Assembly: GCF_001038505.1 (NCBI RefSeq)
Contig: NZ_LDPY01000001.1
Coordinates: 1,116,001-1,180,000, forward strand
Source: Puniceibacterium sp. IMCC21224
GTDB lineage: Bacteria; Pseudomonadota; Alphaproteobacteria; Rhodobacterales; Rhodobacteraceae
Direction of reading: 5' to 3'
Length of the DNA: 64,000 nucleotides
Below are positions 43,934-53,245 of the stretch, piece after piece. A program made the translations under genes and the position numbers. The notes beneath the pieces were generated by a model. The model did not search any database. It was given only the letters and a program-made list of their open reading frames with translations, and had not been told where the DNA came from. Position 1 is the first letter of the stretch. The number at the start of each line of letters is the position of its first letter.

Positions 43934-44716
43934 TCAACGATCCCGCAAAAGACGAAACCCGGTAGAGGCGCCCCAACCGGCGGCAATGGCGATTGCCAGC
44001 GACAGTAGGCCGTATAGCAGCGGCTGTTCGTGCGACAGATTAAAGAGCCAGCGTTCAATTCCGACCTTGCCGACCTCGATTGTGGTTTCATGTTCCGCGA
44101 TCACGATGCTGTCGCGGGTCAGCAGGATGCGGGTGCGATAGGCCCCTTCGGTCAGGTTCGCGGGCAGCGCCACGGCGGTATCAAACAATGTCTGTTGGTT
44201 CAGATCGACAGTTTCCTCGTGCAGCTGATACAGACCGCTGTTCGTGCGGACTCGGATCAGCGCTTCGGTAAAGCTCTGGGAATCCTGCACCGACATCGGC
44301 GCGCCGACCGAACGGATCGCCTGCGGGATCGAGACCGAGTGGCGCAGGTCTTCGATTTCGCTGATTGTTTCGCTCCAGGGGGCAGAGGTGGCGACGGCAT
44401 AGAAGGACGGGGCCAGGTCAACCTCGACCGCGTCTACATTGACCCAGATGCCAAAGCGGCGTTCTTTGCGCCGCACCGTGACGGGCACTGACGGGCCGGA
44501 CACTGCGACGATGACCTGCAGCGGTGGACCTTGGGGAATCAGGCTTTCGCGTTTGATTGCACCAAATATCAGGATCTCGGAGCCGTCGAAATTCGTGGTG
44601 ATCTGAACATTGCTGCGGCTAAGACCAATGATCACCTGTTCGTCGGTCTGCGCCGAGGCGGTGGCCGGGGCCAAGCCAAGGGACAGGGCCAGAAGGTGCA
44701 GAAGACGGCGGATCAT
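43934..44716 (-). CDS. TIGR02186-family membrane-anchored periplasmic protein
   Basis: 260-residue protein with a signal peptide (cleavage near ASAQT), a periplasmic beta-rich domain and one C-terminal helix (GLLSLAIAIAAGWGASTGF). This matches the alphaproteobacterial TIGR02186 family; RSNVQITTNFDGSEILIFGA is the typical start. It overlaps the TauE/SafE gene by 4 bases, an association repeatedly seen in Rhodobacterales, so it is likely an accessory subunit of that exporter. The biochemical role is unknown. Confidence 0.8.
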   Translation of the reverse strand: MIRRLLHLLALSLGLAPATASAQTDEQVIIGLSRSNVQITTNFDGSEILIFGAIKRESLIPQGPPLQVIVAVSGPSVPVTVRRKERRFGIWVNVDAVEVDLAPSFYAVATSAPWSETISEIEDLRHSVSIPQAIRSVGAPMSVQDSQSFTEALIRVRTNSGLYQLHEETVDLNQQTLFDTAVALPANLTEGAYRTRILLTRDSIVIAEHETTIEVGKVGIERWLFNLSHEQPLLYGLLSLAIAIAAGWGASTGFRLLRDR

Positions 44717-45624
44717 GACGCGCCACCGGACAGAGAATAGAGTTCGGACGGCTGCAACAACAACTCTAGCGCAATCTTGCCACAGACAGCCAGCACGAGG
44801 ATCGCAAGGAGGATGCGGAGTTGTTCAGCCTTCAGGCGGGCACCGACCACGGTGCCGAATTGCGCGCCGACCACCCCGCCGATGATCAGCGCGAGCGCAA
44901 GGATCAGATCGACTGTCTGGCTGGTCGTGGCGTGCAGGAGGGTGGTAAATGCGGTCACAAAGATGATCTGAAACAGCGATGTGCCAATCACCACCTTGGT
45001 CGGCATGCCCAACAGGTAAATCATCGCAGGCACCATGATGAACCCGCCGCCAACCCCCATGATCGCGGCAAGGATACCGACAAATGCACCGACCATCAGT
45101 GGCGGTATTGCCGAGATATACAGCCCCGAAGTGCGGAACCGGATCTTGAACGGCAAACCGTGGACCCAGCCATGCTGACGGCGCTTTGCCGGGGCGCCAC
45201 GTTTGGAACGGCGCAGCGCGCGCACGCTCTCGACAAACATCAGGGCGCCGATGACGCCAAGAAACAGCACATAGCACAGGCGGACAAGCAGATCGACCTG
45301 CCCAAGCTGGCGCAACAGGTTAAAGACATAAACGCCGATTGCGGCACCGATCAGGCCACCGATCAGCAGGACGGTACCCATGCGCAGATCAACGGTCTTG
45401 CGCCTCAGATGGGCCAGAACCGCCGATATTGACGAGGCGACGATCTGGTTGGCCCCCGTGGCCACGGCAACGGCCGGCGGGATGCCCATAAAGAACAGCA
45501 GCGGCGTGATCAGAAACCCGCCGCCAACGCCAAACATCCCCGACAGCATACCGACCAGCGCACCCACCCCCAAAAGCAGGAACAGGTTGACCGAGACTTC
45601 GGCAATGGGAAGGTAGAGCTGCAT
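44713..45624 (-). CDS. TauE/SafE-family sulfite/organosulfonate exporter
   Basis: 303-residue inner-membrane protein with eight or so helices and the two-repeat pattern of TauE/SafE: GMLSGMFGVGGGFLITPLL in the first half and GILAAIMGVGGGFIMVPAM in the second. Family members export sulfite, sulfoacetate or related anions formed during sulfonate catabolism. No sulfur-metabolism gene is adjacent. The 3' end is translationally coupled to the TIGR02186 gene. Confidence 0.88.
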   Translation of the reverse strand: MQLYLPIAEVSVNLFLLLGVGALVGMLSGMFGVGGGFLITPLLFFMGIPPAVAVATGANQIVASSISAVLAHLRRKTVDLRMGTVLLIGGLIGAAIGVYVFNLLRQLGQVDLLVRLCYVLFLGVIGALMFVESVRALRRSKRGAPAKRRQHGWVHGLPFKIRFRTSGLYISAIPPLMVGAFVGILAAIMGVGGGFIMVPAMIYLLGMPTKVVIGTSLFQIIFVTAFTTLLHATTSQTVDLILALALIIGGVVGAQFGTVVGARLKAEQLRILLAILVLAVCGKIALELLLQPSELYSLSGGAS

Positions 45625-45775
45625 GAAATCACATTGCGCTGCGTTGCAGCAGTTGGCAACGGGGCGTTTAGTGGAAAATACTTAATGCCGACGACTGTGT
45701 TGTCACGGCGTCTTTGCACAGTGATAGCCATTGATCGGATGTCCGCAGTGCGGCGGCGGAATGCCTCTGGCTGGC

Positions 45776-46741
45776 CTAGCGTTCCTTGACGTAGGGTTCG
45801 CCGCCGGCGCGGGGCGGGATCGCCTTGCCGACAAATCCGGCAAGGATCACAACCGTCAGGATGTAGGGCAGGGCGTCCATCACCTGTACCGGGATCACGA
45901 TGCCACCAAGGTCGATATTCTGGTAGCGCAGCGCCACCGCTTGTAGCAGCCCAAAGAGCAGGCAGGACCAAAGCGCATACCATGGCCGCCATTTTGCAAA
46001 AATCAGTGCCGCCAAAGCGATGTAGCCGCGCCCGGCTGTCATATCTTTGACGAAGCCGGCCTGTAGCCCGGTGGCCAGATACGCCCCCGCGATGCCGCAA
46101 AGCAGCCCGCAGATGGCGACCGCGGCAAAGCGAAGCCCGACAACCGATACGCCGGCCGTATCCACCGCTTCGGGTGCCTCGCCCACCGCGCGCAGACGCA
46201 GGCCGAAACGGGTGCGAAACAGGATCCACCAGGTCAGCGGGACACACAGGAACGCCACATAAACCAGCACCGAATGACCCGAGATCAGCTCGGCGTAGAT
46301 CGGGCCCAGAATTGGCACACCCGACAAGGCACCGGCAAACGGCAGGGTGATCTGTTCAAACCGTCCCCCACCCATCAGGGATGGCGTGCGCCCGCCCTGC
46401 GAAAACCAGTCCTGCGCGATCAGAACCGTCAGGCCAGCCGCAAGAAAGTTGATCGCCACGCCCGAGATCAGCTGATTGCCGCGAAAGGTGATCGAGGCCA
46501 GACCGTGGATCGCCGCCAGCACCATCGACGATGCGATCCCCGCCAGCAGGCCCAGCCAGACCGATCCCGTCAACGATGCCACTGCGGCTGAAAAGAACGC
46601 CGCCATCAGCATCTTGCCCTCAAGCCCGATGTCAAAGATCCCCGCGCGCTCGGAAAACAAACCCGCGAGGCAGGCCAGCAACAAAGGCGTGGCCAGACGG
46701 ACGGTTGAATCGAGAACCTGCAAGAGGGTGAGGAATTCCAT
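45776..46741 (-). CDS. Nucleoside-type ABC transporter permease 2 (NupQ/YufQ-like)
   Basis: 321-residue branched-chain-type permease that pairs with the permease at 47384 and the ATPase at 48544. Helices begin at LATPLLLACLAGLFSERAGI; ERAGIFDIGLEGKMLMAAF is the family marker. The ATG at 46741 is used because the longer frame includes non-hydrophobic residues that overlap LysE. It is last in a Bmp operon; the LysE gene ends 4 bases before its start. Likely substrates are purine nucleosides, or thiamine- or autoinducer-like ligands in related systems. Confidence 0.88.
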   Translation of the reverse strand: MEFLTLLQVLDSTVRLATPLLLACLAGLFSERAGIFDIGLEGKMLMAAFFSAAVASLTGSVWLGLLAGIASSMVLAAIHGLASITFRGNQLISGVAINFLAAGLTVLIAQDWFSQGGRTPSLMGGGRFEQITLPFAGALSGVPILGPIYAELISGHSVLVYVAFLCVPLTWWILFRTRFGLRLRAVGEAPEAVDTAGVSVVGLRFAAVAICGLLCGIAGAYLATGLQAGFVKDMTAGRGYIALAALIFAKWRPWYALWSCLLFGLLQAVALRYQNIDLGGIVIPVQVMDALPYILTVVILAGFVGKAIPPRAGGEPYVKER

Positions 46742-46745
46742 GCGT

Positions 46746-47381
46746 CTACCCTTCTGACGTCGCCAGCCGCCAGGCCGCGAATGTAAAGAAACCGCCCAGA
46801 GCTGCCTCGACCCAGCGACGTCCGCGCTGATAGGCGGCGCGCACCGGCCTGGCCGACAATAGCACCGCCCAGGCCGCGTGGCAGAGGAAAGAGATGCAGA
46901 ATGCACCTACCACAAAGGCCGTGATTACCGGGGCGCCGCCGCCCTTGGTCGCACCTACCGAGGCGATGGCCAGCCAGAACACGATGGCCTTGGGATTGGT
47001 GACCTGCAGCAGGAACCCGGCCGCGAAATGTTTGGCCACGCTTTGCTGGGTCGCGACTGTCGGCGCGACCGTGGGCGGGTTCAGCGCCTTGCGGGCCGCG
47101 CCCCAAGCCAGCCAGAGCAGATAGGCCGCGCCGATCAGACGCAGAATTTGCATGGCCCAGGCGGCCTGCGCAATCAGCAGGCCAACCCCCAGCAGCGTGG
47201 CGATGTTCAGGCAGAGACTGCCACAAGCAATCCCGGTGGTGGCAATCAGCGCCGGGCCGCGCCCCTGCGACGTCGACAGCCCCAATAAAAACGCCACCGC
47301 CGGACCAGGCGACGCAGCGGCGAGAAAAAGAATCGAATAGGCAGCAACAAACGCGGGCAGGTGGGCAACAAGCTGTTCCAT
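46746..47381 (-). CDS. LysE-family amino-acid/metabolite exporter
   Basis: 211-residue membrane protein of the LysE/RhtB family with about six helices. The N-terminal signature LAAASPGPAVAFLLGLSTSQ and the central FLLQVTNPKAIVFWLA are typical. Family members export amino acids or derivatives. The gene lies between two permease genes of a Bmp-type importer, with only 2 and 4 bases to its neighbours on the same strand. It must be co-expressed with uptake of the Bmp ligand and could release a by-product. Confidence 0.88.
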   Translation of the reverse strand: MEQLVAHLPAFVAAYSILFLAAASPGPAVAFLLGLSTSQGRGPALIATTGIACGSLCLNIATLLGVGLLIAQAAWAMQILRLIGAAYLLWLAWGAARKALNPPTVAPTVATQQSVAKHFAAGFLLQVTNPKAIVFWLAIASVGATKGGGAPVITAFVVGAFCISFLCHAAWAVLLSARPVRAAYQRGRRWVEAALGGFFTFAAWRLATSEG

Positions 47382-47383
47382 TC

Positions 47384-48478
47384 TCAGCCCTCTTGCCGGC
47401 GCATCGCCAGGAACACACGCTCCAGTGGGCCCCGCACCATATTGTCAAGCGCCCCGGTGAACAAGATCACCAACGCCTGGATGACGACGATCAACTCGCG
47501 CGGGATGTTGGTCCACAGCGCGAGCTCGGCCCCGCCCTGGTAGAGAAAGCCAAACAGTATGGCGGCGAGGAACACGCCCAACGGGTGCGAACGGCCCATC
47601 AGCGCCACGGCGATGCCGATGAAACCCGCCCCCTCGGTGGCATTCATGATCAGGCGCTCGGCTTCGCCCATCGTGGTGTTGACGGCCATCAATCCCGCCA
47701 GACCACCCGAGATCAGCATCGCGATCACGGTGATCCGCACGGGCGAGATGCCGGCATAGCGCGCCGCCGGTTCCGAATGGCCAAAGGCGCGGATCTCATA
47801 CCCCAGTCTTGTGCGCCAGATCAGCACCCAGACGGCGATGCAGGCCAGTACGGCGACAAAAAACGACACATTGGCCGGTGCGCCGCGGAACATCGGATCC
47901 GCCGCGGTTGAGAACATGTCCTGAAAGGTTGGCAGGCTGACCGCATCGGGGAACCGCGCAGTGGCGGGGTCCATGGCACCCACCGGACGCAGGACATTGA
48001 CCAGAATGTAATTGAGCAGCGCGGCGGCAATAAAGTTGAACATGATCGTGGTGATCACGATATGGCTGCCGCGTTTTGCCTGTAGCCAGGCCGGGATCAG
48101 CGCCCAGAGCGCGCCAAAGGCCGCAGCCCCGACACAGGCGAATATCAGCGCCAGTGACCAGTGCGGCCATGGGATATACAGGCACACCAGCGCCACGCCT
48201 AGCCCGCCGAGCATTGCCTGCCCTTCGCCACCAATATTGAACATTCGCGCGTGGAATGCCACCGACACGGCCAGACCGGTAAAGATGAAATTGGTTGCGT
48301 AATAGAGCGTATATCCCCAGCCTGCCGATCGCATCAGCGCGCCTTCGACCATCAGGTTGAAGGCATCAACCGGGTTTTCGCCGATGGCAATGATCACCAG
48401 CGCCGACAGGACCGCCGCCAGCAGCAAAGAGATCAGCGGAACAAGGACCGCATCGGCCCATGGCGGCATCTTATCCAT
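47384..48478 (-). CDS. Nucleoside-type ABC transporter permease 1 (NupP/YufP-like)
   Basis: 364-residue inner-membrane permease, about nine helices. Family markers include FTGLAVSVAFHARMFNIGGE near residue 70 and the later GYEIRAFGHSEPAARYAGIS loop that contacts the ATPase. It follows the ATPase gene after 65 bases and precedes lysE by 2 bases. With the permease at 45776 it forms the heterodimeric pore of a BmpA-dependent importer. Confidence 0.88.
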   Translation of the reverse strand: MDKMPPWADAVLVPLISLLLAAVLSALVIIAIGENPVDAFNLMVEGALMRSAGWGYTLYYATNFIFTGLAVSVAFHARMFNIGGEGQAMLGGLGVALVCLYIPWPHWSLALIFACVGAAAFGALWALIPAWLQAKRGSHIVITTIMFNFIAAALLNYILVNVLRPVGAMDPATARFPDAVSLPTFQDMFSTAADPMFRGAPANVSFFVAVLACIAVWVLIWRTRLGYEIRAFGHSEPAARYAGISPVRITVIAMLISGGLAGLMAVNTTMGEAERLIMNATEGAGFIGIAVALMGRSHPLGVFLAAILFGFLYQGGAELALWTNIPRELIVVIQALVILFTGALDNMVRGPLERVFLAMRRQEG

Positions 48479-48543
48479 GGCTGTGTCCTTTCATGGCGAC
48501 GTGATCCTGATTTTGCGTGCTCCAAAGACGCCGCATCTGTCGC

Positions 48544-50160
48544 TCACTCATGCGACGCGGCCTCCCGCGCTTCTTTGGCGCGGAGCTGTTCATCGACAGC
48601 TTCGATCAGCGGTTTGTCGGGGATGTTGGTGATCCCGGCCATCATCAGACCCAATTCCTTTTGGTTGGTTCGTGCCGGGTTGCGAAAGCCCATGATACGT
48701 CCGTCGAACATCACCGCGATGCGGTCGGACAGCGAAAAAATCTCGTCCAGTTCGACCGATACCAGCAGGATTGCCTTGCCTGCGTCGCGCAGCGCCACGA
48801 TCTGTTGATGAATGAATTCGATGGCACCGATATCCACCCCGCGCGTCGGCTGGCCGATGAGCAGGATGTCTGGATTGCGCTCGATCTCGCGGGCCAGAAC
48901 CACCTTTTGCTGATTGCCGCCCGAGAAATTTCTGGCGGCGAGGTTGGGATCGGGCGGACGGACGTCAAAGCGCGCCATCTTGCCGGCGGCGTCGGCGCGA
49001 ATGGCGGCGTTGTTCATGAACAGCCCAGATTGGAACGCTGGGTCGCGATGATAGCCGAAAACGGCGTTTTCCCAGGCGGCGTAGGGCATGATCAGCCCTT
49101 CGTTCTGTCGATCCTCGGGCACATGGGCGATGCCCTGCTCGCGGCGCGACTGACCGTCTGACTGACTGCCGGTCAGGTCCAGTTCGATGCCGTTGACGCG
49201 CACGATGCCGGTGGCGTTGGCATAGCCGCCCAGCACTTCGAGGAGTTCGGACTGGCCGTTGCCCGCGACGCCGGCGATGCCTAGGACCTCGCCCGCGCGC
49301 ACCTCAAAACTGATGCCGCGCAGTCGTTCCACGCCCTTGTCGTCATGCAGACGCAGGTTTTCGACCTCAAGCACCGCAGGGCCGGGCAAGGCAGGAATTT
49401 TGTCGAATTGTAGCAGTACCTTGCGTCCAACCATCAGCTCGGCCAGCTCTTCGGGCGATGTGTCGGCTGTCTGGACCGTGGCCGTCATTTCGCCACGCCG
49501 CATGACCGAAACGGTGTCGGTGATTTCCATGATCTCGCGCAGCTTGTGGGTGATCAGGATGATCGTTTTGCCCTCGGCGCGCAGATTGTCGAGGATGCGG
49601 AACAGGTGATCCGCCTCGGCGGGGGTCAGCACACCAGTCGGTTCATCAAGGATCAGAATATCCGCCTGCCGGTACAGCGCCTTGAGGATCTCGACCCGCT
49701 GCTGGTGGCCAACGGAGAGGTTTTGAACCAAGGCATCCGGATCAACGGAAAGCTCGTATTCCTCGGCCAGCTTTTTCAGCGCGCCGCGCGCCTTGGCCAG
49801 AGAGGGGCGGAGCAGGCGGCCGTCCTCGGCCCCGAGTATGACGTTTTCCAGAACGGAAAAATTCTGCACCAGCTTGAAATGCTGGAACACCATGCCAATC
49901 CCTGCGGCAATCGCGGCCTGGCTGTCGGGGATTTCAGTCTTTTTGCCGCCGATAAAAATCTCGCCCGCGTCAGCCTTGTAGAATCCGTAAAGGATCGACA
50001 TCAGCGTCGATTTCCCAGCGCCATTTTCACCAATGATGCCGTGGATCGTGCCCGGCATGACGCGAACCCGGATATCCTTGTTGGCCTGAACCGGGCCAAA
50101 CGCCTTGGAGATCCCTTTGAGTTCGATGGCGGGGGCGATATCTGTCATGGGCCCGTTCAT
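48544..50160 (-). CDS. Nucleoside-type ABC transporter ATPase (NupO/YufO-like)
   Basis: Double ATPase of 538 residues. Domain 1 has GENGAGKSTLMS, LSVGHQQRVEILKALYR and ILILDEPTGVLTPAE. Domain 2 has GVAGNGQSELLEVLGG, FSGGNQQKVVLAREI and a degenerate Walker B LLIGQPTRGVDIGA, where Asp-Glu is replaced by Gly-Gln, as is common for this family. ATG 50160 or 50148 may be used; neither has a strong ribosome site. It couples ATP hydrolysis to the two permeases downstream. Confidence 0.88.
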   Translation of the reverse strand: MNGPMTDIAPAIELKGISKAFGPVQANKDIRVRVMPGTIHGIIGENGAGKSTLMSILYGFYKADAGEIFIGGKKTEIPDSQAAIAAGIGMVFQHFKLVQNFSVLENVILGAEDGRLLRPSLAKARGALKKLAEEYELSVDPDALVQNLSVGHQQRVEILKALYRQADILILDEPTGVLTPAEADHLFRILDNLRAEGKTIILITHKLREIMEITDTVSVMRRGEMTATVQTADTSPEELAELMVGRKVLLQFDKIPALPGPAVLEVENLRLHDDKGVERLRGISFEVRAGEVLGIAGVAGNGQSELLEVLGGYANATGIVRVNGIELDLTGSQSDGQSRREQGIAHVPEDRQNEGLIMPYAAWENAVFGYHRDPAFQSGLFMNNAAIRADAAGKMARFDVRPPDPNLAARNFSGGNQQKVVLAREIERNPDILLIGQPTRGVDIGAIEFIHQQIVALRDAGKAILLVSVELDEIFSLSDRIAVMFDGRIMGFRNPARTNQKELGLMMAGITNIPDKPLIEAVDEQLRAKEAREAASHE

Positions 50161-50179
50161 TTTCAGCGTCAGGAAAGCA

Positions 50180-50205
50180 GGTCGCGTCTTGATGGCGCCG
50201 CGACC
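50180..50205 (-). promoter_or_regulatory. Intercistronic hairpin after bmpA
   Basis: GGTCGCG (50180-50186) and CGCGACC (50199-50205) form a 7-bp stem between the binding-protein stop and the ATPase start. Like the hairpin after smoE, it may favour higher binding-protein levels. There is no T-run. Confidence 0.45.
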
Positions 50206-50238
50206 CGTGTTTTCAAGCGATCAATTTGCCTGTGCAGA

Positions 50239-51228
50239 TTATTCCACTGGGCAGGTGTTGTCGGACATGTAGTCATGCACCATCAGTTCGCCGCTGGCGA
50301 TCTTGGCCGAGGCATCGTCAACTGCGGCCTGCATCTCGGCTGTAATCAGATCGGCGTTGAATTCATCTACGGCATAGCCGATGCCGCCGTTGGCAATCCC
50401 CATCACATTGATTCCAGTCTCGAGGTCCGCGCCCGAGGTCATGGCGTCGTAGACGGCATTGTCAACGCGTTTGAGCATGGATGTCAGGACCTTGCCGGGA
50501 TGCAGGTAGTTCTGGTTGCTGTCGACGCCGATTGACAGGATATCCTCGTCCGCAGCGGTTTGCAGTACGCCGACACCGGTGCCGCCGGCGGCAGAATACA
50601 CCACATCGGCGCCTTGGCTGATCTGGGCCTTGGTCAGTTCGGACCCCTTGACCGGGTCGTTCCAGGCGGCAGGCGTGGTGCCGGTCATGTTCTGGATCAC
50701 AGTCGCATCGGCGTTCACGGCCTTGACGCCCTGCACATAGCCGCAGGCGAATTTTCGGATCAGCGGAATGTCCATGCCGCCGATGAATCCAACGGTGCCG
50801 GACTCGGATGCCAGCGCGGCCATCATCCCAACCAGGTACGATCCCTCATGTTCGTTGAACACAACCGAGCGGACGTTGGGGGCGTCGACCACCATGTCGA
50901 TGATCGCGAACTTGGTGTCAGGATAGTCGGGGGCGACCTCACCCAGTACGTTGCCAAAGGCAAAACCGGTCATCACGATCGGGTTGTTGCCGTTTTCGGC
51001 AAAGCGGCGCAGGGCCTGTTCGCGCTGCGCCTCGGATTGCAGTTCGATTTCGCGAAAGGACTCACCGGTTTCCTCGGCCCAGCGGGTGGCGCCGGCAAAG
51101 GCGGCCTCGTTGAACGACTTGTCGAACTTGCCGCCAAGGTCAAAGATTAGCGCCGGTTCGGCTGCGGCGGCACCGGCTGTCAGAGCCAGCGTCGCAGCCG
51201 CGCCGAGGAATTTCTGCATGAGGGTCAT
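50239..51228 (-). CDS. BmpA/PnrA-type periplasmic nucleoside-binding protein
   Basis: 329-residue Bmp-family binding protein with a signal peptide (TLALTAGAAAA). The mature part opens ALIFDLGGKFDKSFNEAA, a nearly diagnostic Bmp segment in which Asp and Phe stack the nucleobase; GFIGGMDIPLIRKFACGY and SAAGGTGVGVLQTA follow. It heads the operon with the ATPase and two permeases. Purine nucleosides are the commonest ligands in this family. ATG 51228 is taken; Met at 51219 is an alternative. Confidence 0.9.
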   Translation of the reverse strand: MTLMQKFLGAAATLALTAGAAAAEPALIFDLGGKFDKSFNEAAFAGATRWAEETGESFREIELQSEAQREQALRRFAENGNNPIVMTGFAFGNVLGEVAPDYPDTKFAIIDMVVDAPNVRSVVFNEHEGSYLVGMMAALASESGTVGFIGGMDIPLIRKFACGYVQGVKAVNADATVIQNMTGTTPAAWNDPVKGSELTKAQISQGADVVYSAAGGTGVGVLQTAADEDILSIGVDSNQNYLHPGKVLTSMLKRVDNAVYDAMTSGADLETGINVMGIANGGIGYAVDEFNADLITAEMQAAVDDASAKIASGELMVHDYMSDNTCPVE

Positions 51229-51348
51229 GAGGTCTTGCTCCCAAGAGTTGGATCTGCGGCCGGTGATCCTGCCGCGTGTTCGTGGATCATCGAGGATCAA
51301 CTGTAAGTAAGTCCGCACGCGGGGGAAGGGTCAACAGCTATTTGCAAC

Positions 51349-51798
51349 TTATATTTGCAGCTGATCCGACCTTGGTGCTGTTAAAAGGGATAAGTTCCGC
51401 ATCATGAGCACCGCATCAATGCGACTGCCGTCCGGTTGGGCATAATAGCCTTTGCGCAGGCCAGTGTTGACGTAGCCGAAATTTGCGTAAAATGCACGGG
51501 CTCTTGAATTTGTCGCAGCGGTTTCGAGGAAAATTCGCACCGCGCCGCGCACTTTGGCCTGTGACTCGAACCGGGTCAGGATGTCGGTGCCCAAGCCTCG
51601 GCGCTGATGATCTGGGTCAGTGGCAAGGGCCAGGATCTCGGCCTCGTCAATGATTACGCGGCCAAGGCAGAACGCATGTGGCCTGCTCACCAAGAGGGCG
51701 GTGGGCTGCGTCAGAAGATCGTCAAAATCCCGCGCTGACCACGGCGCCATGTCCTGATAGGCGCGGGCTTGCAGTGTCGCGAGCTGCTCTGATCTCAC
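51349..51798 (-). CDS. rimI: Ribosomal protein bS18 alanine N-acetyltransferase
   Basis: 149-residue GNAT acetyltransferase. The acetyl-CoA loop is DHQRRGLGTDIL, preceded by the beta-strand ILALATDP and followed by FLETAATNSRARAFYANFGY, the RimI-type segment. It overlaps tsaB by 4 bases, the usual bacterial pairing. RimI acetylates the N-terminus of ribosomal protein S18; related enzymes modify other proteins, so specificity is inferred from context. The protein is slightly short but complete. Confidence 0.88.
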   Translation of the reverse strand: MRSEQLATLQARAYQDMAPWSARDFDDLLTQPTALLVSRPHAFCLGRVIIDEAEILALATDPDHQRRGLGTDILTRFESQAKVRGAVRIFLETAATNSRARAFYANFGYVNTGLRKGYYAQPDGSRIDAVLMMRNLSLLTAPRSDQLQI

Positions 51799-52517
51799 GG
51801 CAGCATAACCGGCGGCGCGGTGCGCGATGGCGCTGCGTCGGCGGGTTTGACATAGAGCGGGGCAGGGCGATGTGCGTCCGGTTGGTGCAGGTATTTGAGG
51901 CCGACAGCGGTCAGCGTTATCCCGATCCTGTCGGGCATCACCGGGTTGCTGTGGGCGTCCAACTGTTGGCAGATTTCGTCTGCCGCAAATCCCGATACTC
52001 CCATCCCGAAACGCATTTGCAAGTCAGCCGGAGTCGCAATGGGGTCGATCAGGCGCGCAGCCCCAACGGGCACTGCATCCTTGAATTGCTGCACATAGGC
52101 CTGCCCCCTCGGCGCAGGCAGGGAAAACAGCGTTGGTTCCATGGTTGGAATGGCCTTTGGCGTGGATTCCGGGTCGTCGGCGTAATGCGCCAGAACTTCG
52201 AACATCGACACGCCGATCGCTGGGATGTTCAGCGCCAGAGCCAGCCCGCGCGCCGCCGCAACCGATATCCTGATGCCGGTAAAATTGCCCGGTCCGATAC
52301 CGACCGCAATGCCTGAAAGGTCATGCCAGTTCTTGCCTGCGCTGCGCAGCATGTCCTCAAGCATCGGAATCAGGTGCTCTGCCTGTCCCTTGGCCATGGC
52401 GTCATGGCGTTCTGCCAGAACAAAATTGTCATTGAGAAAGCCGTCCCGCCAGACCAAAGCGGCCGCGCAATGCGCGGCCGAGGTGTCAAAGCCCAGAACG
52501 AGTGCCTCAGACCGCAA
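51795..52517 (-). CDS. tsaB: tRNA threonylcarbamoyladenosine protein TsaB
   Basis: 240-residue ASKHA-fold partner of TsaD, needed for the t6A modification of ANN-decoding tRNAs. The opening LGFDTSAAHCAAAL and the GIGPGNFTGIRISVAAARGL block are family-defining. The start is TTG at 52517, inside the end of the nifU-type gene; no ATG or GTG fits before the conserved LGFDTS. The chain is of normal length, and rimI follows with a 4-base overlap. Confidence 0.92.
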   Translation of the reverse strand: MRSEALVLGFDTSAAHCAAALVWRDGFLNDNFVLAERHDAMAKGQAEHLIPMLEDMLRSAGKNWHDLSGIAVGIGPGNFTGIRISVAAARGLALALNIPAIGVSMFEVLAHYADDPESTPKAIPTMEPTLFSLPAPRGQAYVQQFKDAVPVGAARLIDPIATPADLQMRFGMGVSGFAADEICQQLDAHSNPVMPDRIGITLTAVGLKYLHQPDAHRPAPLYVKPADAAPSRTAPPVMLP

Positions 52518-53070
52518 CCGGGCGAACCTCCGTCACCTCCGGAATGTAATGCCGCAGCAGATTCTCGATCCCCATCTTCAGCGTCAGGGTCGATGACGGG
52601 CAACCCGCGCAGGCGCCCTGCATGTGCAGGTAAACCACACCGCGATCAAAGCCGTGAAACGTTATATCGCCGCCATCCTGCGCCACGGCAGGCCGTACGC
52701 GGCTATCCAGCAGCTCTTTGATCTGGCCGACGATTTCGGAATCCTCGCCCTGGTGCGCGGCATGGCCGCCACTGCTCTTGGCATCGTCTGCCATGACGGG
52801 CTGCCCGGACTGGAAATGCTCCATGATCGCGCCAAGGATGGCGGGCTTCACGTGATCCCAGTCGGTGGCTTCATCTTTGGTAACGGTGACAAAGTCGGTG
52901 CCAAAGAACACCCCCTTGACCCCGTCGACGGAAAACAGCCGTGCCGCGAGCGGGGACGCGGCTGCGCCATCGGCGCTCGGAAAATCGGCGGTTCCCATCT
53001 CAAGCACAGTCTGTCCTGGCAGAAACTTGAGCGTAGCCGGATTGGGCGTGGATTCTGTCTGAATGAACAT
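52507..53070 (-). CDS. NifU/NfuA-type iron-sulfur scaffold protein
   Basis: 187-residue protein with an N-terminal Nfu_N domain (MFIQTESTPNPATLKFLPG) and a C-terminal NifU-like domain. The Cys pair is in GACAGCPSSTLTLKMGIE. Such proteins carry [4Fe-4S] clusters and hand them to apo-enzymes. An 11-base overlap with tsaB implies one transcript. The ATG at 53070 is the family N-terminus. Confidence 0.92.
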   Translation of the reverse strand: MFIQTESTPNPATLKFLPGQTVLEMGTADFPSADGAAASPLAARLFSVDGVKGVFFGTDFVTVTKDEATDWDHVKPAILGAIMEHFQSGQPVMADDAKSSGGHAAHQGEDSEIVGQIKELLDSRVRPAVAQDGGDITFHGFDRGVVYLHMQGACAGCPSSTLTLKMGIENLLRHYIPEVTEVRPVAV

Positions 53071-53245
53071 CGTGGCAGGTCCTTTCTGCGTTGAAACTTA
53101 TATGCGCCTGACCGCCCGCTGCGTCAAGGTTTGGAATCGTTCTAAAATGGTGCCACCACGAGGCTACCGACCTACTCCGGTGCCTTTGGTCGCAGAATCG
53201 AAAATCGTTTGAAACGCGCGCAGCATATATCCTATGGCGCAGGTC

